DNA of 64,000 bases, taken from JADJEK01 sp052034255 (GTDB lineage: Bacteria; Planctomycetota; B15-G4; JADJEK01). The notes beneath the pieces are model-generated. The model made no database searches. It saw nothing but the letters and a program-made list of their open reading frames with translations, and was not told the DNA's origin. The position numbers and the translations under genes were made by a program. Shown here piece after piece: positions 1 through 10,511 of this stretch. The stretch's first letter is position 1. Each line of letters starts with the position of its first letter. The stretch spans positions 24,911 through 88,910 of the forward strand of contig JBPOIU010000031.1 of assembly GCA_052034255.1 (NCBI GenBank), read 5' to 3'.

Positions 1-1686
<1,686 letters not shown>

Positions 1687-1711
<25 letters not shown>

Positions 1712-2298
1712 CCAAGGCGGCGCAAGCTCTCCACGAGGTGGTCGAGAGCGTGGCCGCGGTGACTGAGAGCGTCTTTGCGCGACGAGTCCAGCTCCGCGAA
1801 CGTCAGGCCGCTGCCTGGGTCCAGGAACAGCGGATCGTAGCCGAAGCCTCCGTTACCCCGCTGCTCGGTCAGGATCGCGCCTTCGCAGGTTCCCGTGGCT
1901 TCGGCGAGGATCTCGGCGCCTTGCGCCAACGCCAGCGCGCAGACGAAGCGCGCCGTGCGCGCGGGCGCCGCGACGTGCGCGAGACGCTCGAGCAGCAAGC
2001 GGCGGTTCTTTGCGTCGTCGCTGGGCTCGCCGGCGAACCGCGCCGAACGCACGCCCGGGGCGCCGTGGAGCGCATCGACGGCCAATCCGGAGTCGTCCGC
2101 GAGCACCGGCAGCGACGTCACGGCCGCGAATGCCAGCGCCTTCTTGCGTGCGTTCTCGGCGAACGTCGTCCCGTCTTCGACCGGGTCGAGCGTCAAGCCG
2201 AGATCGGCGGGCACCAGCACCTCGACGCCGTGGCGGCCGAGGATGCGGACCAGCTCGGCGCGCTTCTTCGCGTTGTTCGACGCGAGCAGCAATTTCAT
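1687..2298 (-). CDS. rdgB: Non-canonical purine NTP pyrophosphatase (RdgB/HAM1)
   Basis: House-cleaning enzyme that hydrolyses dITP, ITP and XTP to monophosphates, keeping deaminated purines out of DNA and RNA. The 203-aa protein begins MKLLLASNNAKKRAEL, the family's N-terminal substrate loop. It has the DDSGL metal-site motif (about residue 68) and the GNGGFGYDPLF nucleotide-binding motif (about residue 150). A final Ser-His-Arg segment (DALSHRGHAL) is also characteristic. Length is normal. Its ATG overlaps the TGA of rph by four bases (ATGA), indicating translational coupling; the pairing of rph and rdgB is very common in bacteria. Confidence 0.96.
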
Positions 2299-3020
2299 GG
2301 CGCGTCCTCGCGGATCGCCGCGCGCTGCGCGTCGCGAACGGCGTGCGCGCCGGCGCGCGCGGCGTCGAGGAAGCGCAGCAGTTGGGCGTGGTCGAACGCG
2401 CCCCGTTCGGCGGTGCCTTGCACTTCGACGTACTCGTCGCGCTCGGTCAGGACGACGTTCAGATCGACTTCGGCGCGATTGTCCTCGGCGGCGTCGAGGT
2501 CGACCCACGTCTCGCCGTCGACTTTCCCGACCGACACGGCGGACAGCAGCGACGTCAACGGGGACACCGTGACCTCGCCGCGCTCCAATGCGCGGCGGAT
2601 CGCGTCGTGCACAGCGATCACGGCGCCGTTGATCGCCGCGGTGCGCGTGCCGCCATCGGCCTCGAGGACGTCGCAGTCGACGAACAACGTCATGCCGGGC
2701 ATCCGACGCAAGTCGATGCACGCGCGCAGCGCGCGGCCGACCAAGCGTTGGATCTCCGTCGAGCGGCCGTCGACCTTGCCGCGGCCGCTGTCGCGGGCTT
2801 TGCGCGTTCGGGTCGAGCCCGGAAGCATCGCGTACTCGGCCGTCAGCCAGCCCTTGTCGGTGCCGAGCAGGAACGGCGGGACACCTTCTTCGAGCATGGC
2901 GGTGCAGAGGACTTTCGTCCGGCCCCAACGCACCAACACCGAACCGCCGGGCGTCGCGGTGAAGCCGCGCTCGAAGGTCAGCGGTCGAATGGTGTGTTCG
3001 GTTCGCTCGAAACTGCGCAC
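2295..3020 (-). CDS. rph: Ribonuclease PH
   Basis: Phosphorolytic 3'-5' exoribonuclease that trims tRNA 3' ends. The 241-aa protein has the usual RNase PH length and signature blocks: RPLTFERGFT near the N-terminus, GWLTAEYAMLP (about residue 58), the phosphate-binding GRSTEIQRLVGRALR block (about 85-100), and CDVLEADGGTRTAAINGA (about 115-133). The start is a GTG at 3020; no better ATG is near. It is the first gene of the rph-rdgB-lepA unit. A TAGACT -10-like box lies about 50 bases upstream, and the next gene upstream (a glycosyltransferase) ends 71 bases away. Confidence 0.97.
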   Translation of the reverse strand: MRSFERTEHTIRPLTFERGFTATPGGSVLVRWGRTKVLCTAMLEEGVPPFLLGTDKGWLTAEYAMLPGSTRTRKARDSGRGKVDGRSTEIQRLVGRALRACIDLRRMPGMTLFVDCDVLEADGGTRTAAINGAVIAVHDAIRRALERGEVTVSPLTSLLSAVSVGKVDGETWVDLDAAEDNRAEVDLNVVLTERDEYVEVQGTAERGAFDHAQLLRFLDAARAGAHAVRDAQRAAIREDAP

Positions 3021-3061
3021 GACCCGCTCCAGGGCTTCCCGGTCGGAGCGACCGAGACGAA

Positions 3062-3083
3062 GCCGGGCAGTCTATCGCCCGGC
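3062..3083 (-). promoter_or_regulatory. Hairpin carrying a -10-like TAGACT box upstream of rph
   Basis: A 7-bp GC stem (3062-3068 with 3077-3083) has the -10-like TAGACT (3074-3069, minus strand) in its loop. It lies 9 bases past the glycosyltransferase stop and 42 bases before the rph start. It may serve both as terminator hairpin for the upstream gene and as core promoter for rph. There is no U-tract, so termination is uncertain. Confidence 0.4.
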
Positions 3084-3091
3084 GAGCCGCC

Positions 3092-4321
3092 TCAGGAAGC
3101 CTTGGCCTTGAGCGCTTCGTCGCGGGCGATGCGGCGGTCCGCCAGCATCAACAGGATCTTCTTCAGCGCCCCGAGCGCGTACAGAGTTGCCGCGAGCAGC
3201 ACCAACAGCCCGCCGACCGCGATCTGGATCCACGGGTCGTCGATCCGGCGGTATTCGAGATAGGTCGCGATCGCGTGCCGATTGAGCACGATCGCGGCCA
3301 CGCAGCTGAGCGTGCCGAGCGTGAACGGGTGCGACAGCAGGATCGCGTCGCAGATGCGATGCAGCGCGTGCGGGGGGCCGCGCCGGCCATGCAAGATCGC
3401 GGTCGCGGCTTCGGCCACCAAGCCCGTCCCGAGCAGCGTGATCCCGGTCACCGTCAGCACCACGATCGTGAACACGCGGTAGATCGCGTCCGCCGGCAGC
3501 GCGCCGGTGTCCAGCAGATGGCGAATCGGTTGCGCGCTGTAGAGGCCAGCGATCACGAGGCAGAGCAGGCCCGGCGCACCGAAGAACGCGAACGGTCGAT
3601 ACGACAGCGCGATCTCGCCGAGCACGCGCAGGAAGCGTTGGCCGTCCTTCAGTACCGACAGCTTCGAGGTGCCGATGCGCTCGGCGTACGGGATCGGGAC
3701 TTCGACCAGCTTCAGCGACTGGTCGAACACGGCCTTCGCGCTCATCGCCGGCGTGAAGTGCATGCCGTCGGGCAGCGGGGCGAGCTTCGGCAGTGCGTCG
3801 CGTCGCATCACGCGCATGCCGCTCGCGAGGTCGGTGACGTGCTGCGGCGACACGACGTTGATCATCGTCGCGAACAGCCGATTGCCGAGCCGTCGGATCG
3901 GCGGCATGTGATTGCCCGGCGCCAAGCGGTTGCCGGAGACGACGTCGGCGTCCTGCTCGACGAGCGTCTTCGCGAGCCGGCCGAGCAGCAGGGGATCGCA
4001 GGTGCCGTCGGCGTCGAGGAACGACAGCAATTCGCCGCGCGCCGCCGCGAAGCCGGTCTTGATCGCGACGCCGTAGCCCTTGTTGACGCCGTGCTGCACG
4101 AGCTCTGCGTCGGCGATCTCGCGCACGATCGCGGCCGTGCGATCGGACGAGCCGTCGTCGACCACGATGACGTCGACGGCGTCGAGGCCGGCCTCGGCGC
4201 GGATGGCCGCGCGCGCGTCGAGACACGAGCGGACGGTCTTGCCGATGGCCGCCTCTTCGTTGAAGGCGGGGATGACGATGGACAGGCGCACGCGCGGATT
4301 CTCTAGCGACCAAGGACACAT
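3092..4321 (-). CDS. Family 2 glycosyltransferase with C-terminal membrane region
   Basis: Probable polyprenyl-phosphate-type glycosyltransferase. The N-terminal GT-A domain shows LSIVIPAFNEEAAIG (nucleotide-sugar binding, residues about 13-27), VIVVDDGSSDRT (about 50-61) and the DADGT metal-binding motif (about 97-101). The acceptor-side motif SGNRL follows. The C-terminal 190 residues hold about four hydrophobic segments, as in DPM1/GtrB-like enzymes that transfer sugar to a lipid carrier at the cytoplasmic membrane. ATG at 4321 is used; a GTG at 4291, closer to the domain edge, is also plausible. It is read in the same direction as birA (61-base gap) and rph. Donor and acceptor cannot be deduced. 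Confidence 0.85.
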   Translation of the reverse strand: MCPWSLENPRVRLSIVIPAFNEEAAIGKTVRSCLDARAAIRAEAGLDAVDVIVVDDGSSDRTAAIVREIADAELVQHGVNKGYGVAIKTGFAAARGELLSFLDADGTCDPLLLGRLAKTLVEQDADVVSGNRLAPGNHMPPIRRLGNRLFATMINVVSPQHVTDLASGMRVMRRDALPKLAPLPDGMHFTPAMSAKAVFDQSLKLVEVPIPYAERIGTSKLSVLKDGQRFLRVLGEIALSYRPFAFFGAPGLLCLVIAGLYSAQPIRHLLDTGALPADAIYRVFTIVVLTVTGITLLGTGLVAEAATAILHGRRGPPHALHRICDAILLSHPFTLGTLSCVAAIVLNRHAIATYLEYRRIDDPWIQIAVGGLLVLLAATLYALGALKKILLMLADRRIARDEALKAKAS

Positions 4322-4382
4322 TCAAGGGGGCGCGCCGATTGTTTCGCCGCGTTGGCTCGCTCCGGTGTTCGAGGTTCGGGGA

Positions 4383-5225
4383 TCACGCGGTCGGACTCGT
4401 CCCGTCGCGGCCACGTCCGTCGCGCGGCACGCCGTCGATCGCGATGACCTCGACCAGTTCAGCGGCCCACGTGGTCCTCGAACCGTCGTCATGGGTGAGG
4501 ATCGGCGCGAGGTCCGCGTCCACGCCCGCGAACGTTCCGACGCGGCGTTCGTGGCCGCGCGCGAGCTCGACGCGATGCCCCGACAGTCCGTCGTGCGCGT
4601 TCAACCGGTGCGCCAGTGCGGGGACGCCGTCGAGCTCGAACGCGCGCCACTCCTGTTCCAGTCCGTGCAGGACCGCATCGAGAGCCGAGCCGAGGTCGGC
4701 GAAGCGCGCGCCCGCGGCCTGCAGCGAGCCCGGTCGTTCGCGCAGCTCTTCAGGGGGCGGCGTGTTCGGAACCAGGACGTTGACGCCGATCCCGATCACG
4801 TGCGCGCGACCGCCGTCCAGTGCTTCGGCCAGGATGCCCGCGACCTTGGCGCCATCCGCGTCCACGACGTCGTTCGGCCAGCGGACGCGCAGCACGCCGC
4901 CGTAGGCCGAAGCCGCGCGCACGACGCCGAGAGCGGCCAGCTGGGTGACGCACGCCGGCCGAGCCAACGCGCGGTGCGGCACGACCACCAGCGACAACGC
5001 GAGTCCCGCGCCGGGAGGCGACCACCACCGTCGTCCACGGGTCCCGCGGCCCGACGTCTGCTCGTGCGTGGTGACGACCAGGCCGTCGCTCGCCGCGCCG
5101 AGTTCGGCGTAGGCGAGCTTCGCCAAATCCTGCGTCGAGGATGCCGTCCGATGCACGTCGACGCGGCGGCCGAAGCGGCGGTCGCGATGCTCGCCCGCGC
5201 AGCGCTCGAGTCCGTCGTCGCTCAC
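4383..5225 (-). CDS. birA: Biotin--[acetyl-CoA-carboxylase] ligase, short form
   Basis: Activates biotin to biotinyl-AMP and transfers it to the carboxylase carrier lysine. The 280-aa protein has the biotin-binding segment TSGRGTRGRRWWSPPGAGLA (about residues 53-72) and the catalytic block VRWPNDVV followed by KVAGILAE. A C-terminal SH3-like domain is present. There is no N-terminal winged-helix domain, so it should be a monofunctional ligase and not the BirA repressor. GTG at 5225 is chosen because it overlaps the upstream stop (GTGA), giving tight coupling to the membrane-protein gene before it; the frame stays open further upstream, but that part reads as shadow sequence. Confidence 0.93.
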   Translation of the reverse strand: MSDDGLERCAGEHRDRRFGRRVDVHRTASSTQDLAKLAYAELGAASDGLVVTTHEQTSGRGTRGRRWWSPPGAGLALSLVVVPHRALARPACVTQLAALGVVRAASAYGGVLRVRWPNDVVDADGAKVAGILAEALDGGRAHVIGIGVNVLVPNTPPPEELRERPGSLQAAGARFADLGSALDAVLHGLEQEWRAFELDGVPALAHRLNAHDGLSGHRVELARGHERRVGTFAGVDADLAPILTHDDGSRTTWAAELVEVIAIDGVPRDGRGRDGTSPTA

Positions 5226-6601
5226 GGCTCGCCCTCGCGCGGGTCGCACAGCAGCGCGATCGCGGCGATCGCCAACGGCGCCATGTGGAAGAACGTGCGC
5301 GGGATCGAGGTCGCCAGCGAATCGACGATCGGCAGCGGCGTCACCACGAACACCAACGCGTACGCGACGGCCATCGCGCACAACACGGCGAGCGTGAACA
5401 CGACGGCCGGACGCGCGATGCGTCGCACGCAGAGCACGAGCGCGCCTGCGAGCGCGATCCACGCCACGCCGTGCCGATCGACCGCGAGTGCTTCGCCGAC
5501 CGCGACGCGGACGATCACCCCGCCGCGCCAGGCGTTGGCTTCGAGGCGTTCTGTGGTGATCTGCTCCTGATAATTCTCGTCCCGTGCCGGGAGCTGCGCG
5601 CGGTACGCGAACCACGGCGCCGCGAGGGCAGTGGCGACGACCAGCGTCACACCGAGCGTGCGCAGGTCACCGCCGCGCGACGCTCGGAATCGCGTGACCG
5701 CGAGCGCGAGCACTCCGGCACCGGCGAGCGCGATCGTCAGCGGTTGGCCCTCGTTCTTCGTGAACAGCGCGAACCCGACGCAGGCGCCGAGCATCGCGGC
5801 GCTGCGTGCGTCGCGCCGCTGCGCCCACGTCAACGCAGTCGCCAGCGTCGCGGCGACGAGGGCGGTGAACATGGGATCGGCGTAACCGGCCGGGATCGAG
5901 CCGGGGAAGCGGAAGTCGATCCCACTGCGCCAGAATTGCGGCGTGGCGATCAACATCGCTCCGGCCAGAGCCGCGAGTCGGGGAGAGACGCGCGTGCGCA
6001 ACGCGCCAAATAGCGCCAGCCCAGCGCCGAGCTGTGCGAGCAGGAACACGCCGCGCGCGGGGCCTTCGGCGGGTTCGCCGACGCAACCGTGGACGAACGC
6101 CTGAGCGAGCGGCACGACGAGCGGGTAGTTCGGATGGAACAGGAAGCGCCCGTCCTCGACCAGGTCCGGCGTCCGCACGGATCCGTCGCGTGCGAGTGCG
6201 AGCGCCTTCAGCCCCCAGTTGGAGAACGCGTCGTTGGCCGGGGGTAGCCACGCGACGAACGTGATGCCGAGGGCGAGGCAGGCGACGGGCACCGCGACGC
6301 GGGCCACGCGTTCGAACCATGGCGTGGGAGGTGCGGGTGCGGCCGCATCCGAGCTCCGCCGCGTGCGCCACGCGCTTGCCAGCCACACGACAAGCGTTAC
6401 GCAGCCGAGAGCGCGGAACGCGACGGTGGTCCACGTCACGCCGGCGAGGCTGCCGACGAACGCCACCCAGGCGATGATCGCGGGCCCGAGGACGCACGCG
6501 AGCCCGCGACGCAGCGCTTCGTCCCGGCACGTCGCGCGCGCCACGACGTCGCCCGCGGCATACGTCGAACACAATGCGAGTCCCGCCCACAGCGCGCTCA
6601 T
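5222..6601 (-). CDS. Multi-pass membrane protein, GT-C glycosyltransferase-like
   Basis: 459-aa polytopic membrane protein with about eleven hydrophobic helices over the whole length. The layout resembles lipid-linked-sugar GT-C transferases of the ArnT/PMT superfamily: a first helix followed by a periplasmic loop containing acidic residues (PPANDAFSNWGLKALAL, about residues 125-141), then many alternating helices. I recognise no exact family signature. The ATG overlaps the TGA of the next upstream gene (ATGA), and its own stop overlaps the birA GTG. It and its upstream neighbour are probably partners in cell-envelope or glycan assembly. Specific substrate unknown. Confidence 0.7.
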   Translation of the reverse strand: MSALWAGLALCSTYAAGDVVARATCRDEALRRGLACVLGPAIIAWVAFVGSLAGVTWTTVAFRALGCVTLVVWLASAWRTRRSSDAAAPAPPTPWFERVARVAVPVACLALGITFVAWLPPANDAFSNWGLKALALARDGSVRTPDLVEDGRFLFHPNYPLVVPLAQAFVHGCVGEPAEGPARGVFLLAQLGAGLALFGALRTRVSPRLAALAGAMLIATPQFWRSGIDFRFPGSIPAGYADPMFTALVAATLATALTWAQRRDARSAAMLGACVGFALFTKNEGQPLTIALAGAGVLALAVTRFRASRGGDLRTLGVTLVVATALAAPWFAYRAQLPARDENYQEQITTERLEANAWRGGVIVRVAVGEALAVDRHGVAWIALAGALVLCVRRIARPAVVFTLAVLCAMAVAYALVFVVTPLPIVDSLATSIPRTFFHMAPLAIAAIALLCDPREGEP

Positions 6602-7350
6602 GGACGCTCCGTGCCATCGGCGCGCAGCGGGATGATCGCGCGGGCATCGCCGGCGACGAGCCCGCGGAGGTCGACCACCGCCGCGTAACCGCGCGTGGCG
6701 CATTCGCGGGCGACGTCGGGCTTGGCGCGCAGCAAGGCGCGGAACGTCGTCGCGTCGAACCGCGCGTTCGGGTCGGTCGGTGTGTAGATCCGCAGCGGGA
6801 ATGCCACGTACCCGAATACGTGCAGGTGATCGGGGTCCGCGAAGTCGATCACCAGGACGCGGGCATCGGAAGGAACCGTGGCTGCGACGACCGCGGCGGC
6901 GCTCGTGGCCGCCGGATAGAGCTCCGCGAAGCGCTCGATGCGCGTGGCTCGCGGCAAACCCCGGCGCATGGCGGCGTGGACGACGTCGGTCTGTTCGATC
7001 GCAATCAGGCCGCTCGCCGCGAGGCCGCCCGCGAGCAGCACGCTGCCGAGCGGATGGGCGCGGGTCGCTTCGCGCGAGCCCGCGGCCGCCAGTCCCAAGG
7101 CCGCGAGCCCCAATGCCAGACCGAGGGTGCGGAGTCGGTCCGGCAGCCGTTCGAACTCGCGCTCGAGTCGGCCGGCGTTGTACTCCCGCGGACCGTCGGC
7201 ATGGGCGGAACAGGTGGCGAGCGGCACGTCGACCAGCCAGCGCCGGGCGACCGCGGACGTCCCCAACGCCGGCGCCGCGAACGCGAGCCCGATGGCCAGC
7301 ACGCCGACGGCGAGCGCCACTCCGCGGAAGTTCCACCGTTCCGTGCGCAT
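6598..7350 (-). CDS. Membrane-anchored protein of unknown function
   Basis: 250-aa protein with an N-terminal transmembrane helix after MRTERWNFRGV. Two further hydrophobic segments lie around residues 75-120 (LGLALGLAALGLAAAG and SVLLAGGLAASGLI). A soluble C-terminal half follows that contains VPSDARVLVIDFADPDHLHV. The pattern of a loop about unfolding date- or path-like residues gives no recognised domain. ATG 7350 is preferred to an upstream in-frame start because it places basic residues immediately before the helix. It is the first gene of a four-base-overlapping set with the GT-C-like protein and birA, and is divergent from the lipoprotein at 7503. Function not inferred. Confidence 0.7.
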   Translation of the reverse strand: MRTERWNFRGVALAVGVLAIGLAFAAPALGTSAVARRWLVDVPLATCSAHADGPREYNAGRLEREFERLPDRLRTLGLALGLAALGLAAAGSREATRAHPLGSVLLAGGLAASGLIAIEQTDVVHAAMRRGLPRATRIERFAELYPAATSAAAVVAATVPSDARVLVIDFADPDHLHVFGYVAFPLRIYTPTDPNARFDATTFRALLRAKPDVARECATRGYAAVVDLRGLVAGDARAIIPLRADGTERP

Positions 7351-7489
7351 GCGGTCAACAAACCCGGCACGAGCGCCCGTGGCAAGCATCCGGCGCTGTT
7401 TCCGATCGTCGGCCCCCGGGAGGGGTGCCCTGGAGGAGCATGCCTCCGAGCGCCCCGAAACGCCTTCCTGGCCGGTTCTTGGCCAGTGG

Positions 7490-7495
7490 TATCAT
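7490..7495 (+). promoter_or_regulatory. -10-like TATCAT promoter box
   Basis: TATCAT lies 7 bases before the GTG at 7503, so the predicted transcript would start at or next to the start codon. No ribosome-binding site fits in that gap. The same box and following CCGGCCC reappear at 21729. Confidence 0.5.
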
Positions 7496-7502
7496 CCGGC
7501 CC

Positions 7503-8735
7503 GTGTTCTGGGTTCGACGCGGTCTCGGCCTACCGCGGCTCGGTGCTCTCCTCATTTCGTGCGTTGCCGCATGTTCGCGTGCGGACGACGCCGCGACTTC
7601 GTCGACCGCGGACGTCGACGACTCCCGATTGCGCGAAGCGCCCGCGTTCCAGCGCGTGAAGTCGAAGGTCGAGAGTCTCGAGCGCCGCATCGCGACTCTG
7701 GAGCGCGACGCCGACGCCCGCGTCGACTTGGCGAAGGCCTACCTGCAAGGCGGGATGCGCGCGCGCGCCGAGGGACATTTGCGCGATGCGCTCGCGCTCG
7801 ATCCCGACCAAATCGAAGCCCGCATCATCCTGGTCGATCTCGCGCTCGCGTCCGGGGACGTCGCCGCTGCACGCACTTGGATCGACGCCGGCCTGGCGCG
7901 GAAAGAGAGTGTCGCGCTGCTCGTGGCCGACGCCAAGGCCCGCGTGCTCGCCGATCCGGTGGGGGGACGCGCCGAGGCTCTGCGCGTGCTCCTGCGTGCG
8001 TTGGAGATGAAGCCCGATCATCTCGATGCGAACTACGAGGCGGCCACGTTGCTGCTCGAGAACGGCGACGCCGAAGCCGCGGCGACGCGACTCGAACGCG
8101 TCGTCCAAAGCTCCCCGAACCACCTGGGCGCGCAGTTCAAGCTCGCGCGTGCGTATCGCGCACTTGGTCGACTGGACGACGCCACGCGCGTCACGGCGAC
8201 GCATCGGCGCCTCGGTCGACTGGACGACCTGGGCATGCTGAGTCAGGCCGACACACCGGAAGCGTCGCTCGCGTTGGCGGACGTGCTGGAGAAGGGCGGG
8301 GATCGGTCCGGTGCGCGGGCCGAGCTCGCACAGGCGCTGGAACGGTTCCCCGAGCACCCGCACCTGAACACGCGGCTCGCGACCGCATGTGCCTCCGACG
8401 GGGATCCGACGGCAGCCCAAGCAGCATTCGAGTCCGCGCTGCGGCGACTCCCCGACGACGTGGGCGTGTTGACGGAGTACGCGCGCTTCCTCGCGACGGG
8501 TCCCGCGGTGACGCGGGATGCTCCGCGGGCGGTGGCGATCGCGCGTGCCGCGGTCGATCGCACCTCCGGCACGGATGCGGGCACGATCGAAGTGCTGGCG
8601 GACGCCTATCTCGCGAATGGCGACACGGCGCGCGCCGTCGCCGCATTGCGTGAGGCGGAGCGGCTCGCTCCGAAGAAGGTCGCGCTGGCACGGAAGCGGG
8701 AGCGGCTCGAGCGCGATGCCGGAGGTCCACCATGA
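7503..8735 (+). CDS. TPR-repeat lipoprotein
   Basis: 410-aa exported protein. A basic start (VFWVRRGLG) and hydrophobic stretch end in a lipobox-like ISCVAAC (Cys near residue 23), predicting lipid anchoring. From about residue 55 it is a series of tetratricopeptide-like helical pairs, for example ARAEGHLRDALALDPDQIEA, AEALRVLLRALEMKPDHLDA and TAAQAAFESALRRLPDDV. These are protein-interaction repeats. GTG 7503 is chosen because it gives the shortest sensible signal peptide and sits directly behind a -10-like box. The stop overlaps the ATG of the FG-GAP/UnbV lipoprotein (ATGA), so the two are probably made together and may interact at the cell surface. Confidence 0.85.
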   Translation: MFWVRRGLGLPRLGALLISCVAACSRADDAATSSTADVDDSRLREAPAFQRVKSKVESLERRIATLERDADARVDLAKAYLQGGMRARAEGHLRDALALDPDQIEARIILVDLALASGDVAAARTWIDAGLARKESVALLVADAKARVLADPVGGRAEALRVLLRALEMKPDHLDANYEAATLLLENGDAEAAATRLERVVQSSPNHLGAQFKLARAYRALGRLDDATRVTATHRRLGRLDDLGMLSQADTPEASLALADVLEKGGDRSGARAELAQALERFPEHPHLNTRLATACASDGDPTAAQAAFESALRRLPDDVGVLTEYARFLATGPAVTRDAPRAVAIARAAVDRTSGTDAGTIEVLADAYLANGDTARAVAALREAERLAPKKVALARKRERLERDAGGPP

Positions 8736-10414
8736 GTCCGCTGTTGCGTGCCTCGGTCGTCGGATGCGCGCTGGGTTTGGCGGGATGCGGAGCGGACTCC
8801 GCGCAGCCCGGGCCGTTCTCGTTCGTCGACGTGACGGCGGACAGTGGGATCGCGTTTCGGCACGCGAACGGAGCGCATGGTCAGCGGCAATTGCCGGAGA
8901 CGATGGGCGGGTCGGCGGGTTGGTTCGACCTCGAGAACGATGGCGATTTCGACGTCTTCCTCGGGCAGAGCGGTGAACTCGGGGACGTCCCGCGCGGCGA
9001 CCAAGGCCGCTCCGCCGTGTTCGTGAACGACGGCGGGACGTTCCGCGACGAGACCGCTCGTGTCCTTCCGCGCGCCGATCTCGGCTACGGGCAAGGCGTC
9101 GCGGTCGGCGACGTGAACGGCGACGGCGACGAGGACCTCTACGTCACGAACTACGGGCCGAACGTGCTGCTCGCGAATCGATCAGGGACGTTGGTCGACG
9201 TGACGTCCACCAGCGGTTGCGGCGATCCGTCGTGGTCCGCGTCCGCGGTGTTCTTCGACAAGGAAGGTGACGGCGACCTCGATCTCTACGTCACGAACTA
9301 CGTCGAGTACGACCTCGCGGCCGCATTGGCGATGTCCCCGCGTGGTGAGGGCTTCGTGGCCTATCCGCATCCGGATCGCTTCCGCGCCGCGCCCGACGTG
9401 CTGTACGAGAACGATGGCGCCGGCAACCTGCGCGACGTCACGCATGCAGCGGGCATTCATGACGTCGATGGCAAGGGGCTCGGCGTCGTGGCGGCGGACC
9501 TCGATCTCGATGGCGATCAGGACCTCTACGTCGCGAACGACTCGACGCCGAATTTCTTGTTCCGCAACGAGGGCAACGGCACGTTTCGCGACGTCTCGGG
9601 TGACTCGAATGCCGCGTACGACGTCAACGGCCGCACACAAGCCGGCATGGGAGTCACGGTCGGCGACGCGGACGGTGACGGCCGCTTCGACCTGTTCGTG
9701 ACCAACCTCGACCAGGAAACGAACACGCTGTACCGCCAGCTCGATGCGCTCGTGTTCGAGGACGCGACGCTCCCGCGCGGGCTCGGTGTGGTGTCGCTGC
9801 CGTACGTCGGATTCGGCACCACGTTCGTCGATCTCGATCTGGACGCGGACGAGGATCTGTTCGTCGCGAACGGTCACATCATCGACAACGTCGAGACGAT
9901 CCAACCCGGCACGCCGACGACGTTCCGCCAACGTTGCCTGGTGTTCGAGAACGATGGCCGTGGCGTATTCACCGAACTCGGCCCCCGCGCGGCGCCCGCG
10001 CTCGCCGAACCCCGCGTCGCGCGGGCACTGGCGCTGGCCGACGTCGATGGGGACCTCGATCTCGACGCATTGATCGCGCAGAACGCGGGTCCCGCCGTCT
10101 TGCTGCGCAACGACTGCGCGCGCGTGCACCGTCCGCTGCGGGTCCACGCGGTCGACGCACACGGCGCGCCCGCGCGCGGCGCGGTGGTGGAGGTCGACGT
10201 CGACGGCATCGTCCAGCGGCGGATCGTCGGGCATCCGGGCTCGTATTGCGCCGCGAACGATCCACGCGCGTTCTTCGCGGTTCCCCACGACCCGCGCAGC
10301 GTCGTGATCCGTTGGACGAACGGTCGGCGCACCGAGCTGACGGACGTCGCCGCCGGAACCGCGATTCGCGTCCAGCACGATGGGCACTGCGTCGTCGAGC
10401 TCCCGGCGCGCTGA
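8732..10414 (+). CDS. FG-GAP/VCBS-repeat lipoprotein with ASPIC/UnbV domain
   Basis: 560-aa CRTAC1-type protein. The signal peptide ends in LGLAGCG (lipobox Cys about residue 19). Repeats carrying Ca2+-binding DxDxDG-like loops are seen throughout: GDVNGDGDEDLYVTN, DLDLDGDQDLYVAND, GDADGDGRFDLFVTN and DLDLDADEDLFVANG, as in integrin-like beta-propellers. The last 90 residues match the ASPIC/UnbV module, including VVIRWTNGRRTELTDVAAG. Such proteins are extracellular or surface-bound and common in Planctomycetota. It is translationally coupled to the TPR lipoprotein upstream and converges on the sigma factor gene, separated by a hairpin. Ligand unknown. Confidence 0.92.
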   Translation: MSPLLRASVVGCALGLAGCGADSAQPGPFSFVDVTADSGIAFRHANGAHGQRQLPETMGGSAGWFDLENDGDFDVFLGQSGELGDVPRGDQGRSAVFVNDGGTFRDETARVLPRADLGYGQGVAVGDVNGDGDEDLYVTNYGPNVLLANRSGTLVDVTSTSGCGDPSWSASAVFFDKEGDGDLDLYVTNYVEYDLAAALAMSPRGEGFVAYPHPDRFRAAPDVLYENDGAGNLRDVTHAAGIHDVDGKGLGVVAADLDLDGDQDLYVANDSTPNFLFRNEGNGTFRDVSGDSNAAYDVNGRTQAGMGVTVGDADGDGRFDLFVTNLDQETNTLYRQLDALVFEDATLPRGLGVVSLPYVGFGTTFVDLDLDADEDLFVANGHIIDNVETIQPGTPTTFRQRCLVFENDGRGVFTELGPRAAPALAEPRVARALALADVDGDLDLDALIAQNAGPAVLLRNDCARVHRPLRVHAVDAHGAPARGAVVEVDVDGIVQRRIVGHPGSYCAANDPRAFFAVPHDPRSVVIRWTNGRRTELTDVAAGTAIRVQHDGHCVVELPAR

Positions 10415-10438
10415 ACCCTCGGGGCCCCCGCACCAAGA

Positions 10439-10480
10439 CACGACGAGGACTCCGCCGTTCCCGTCGGAGCCCTCGTCGTG
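10439..10480. terminator. Hairpin terminator between convergent genes
   Basis: A 10-bp outer stem (10439-10448 with 10471-10480), one mismatch, then a 5-bp inner stem enclose a 10-base loop. It lies 24 bases past the UnbV lipoprotein stop and 32 bases past the sigma factor stop, so it can serve both convergent transcripts. No T-run follows on either strand. Confidence 0.7.
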
Positions 10481-10511
10481 CGCGCGCCGTCGGCGGCGAG
10501 TCGACCACGCA

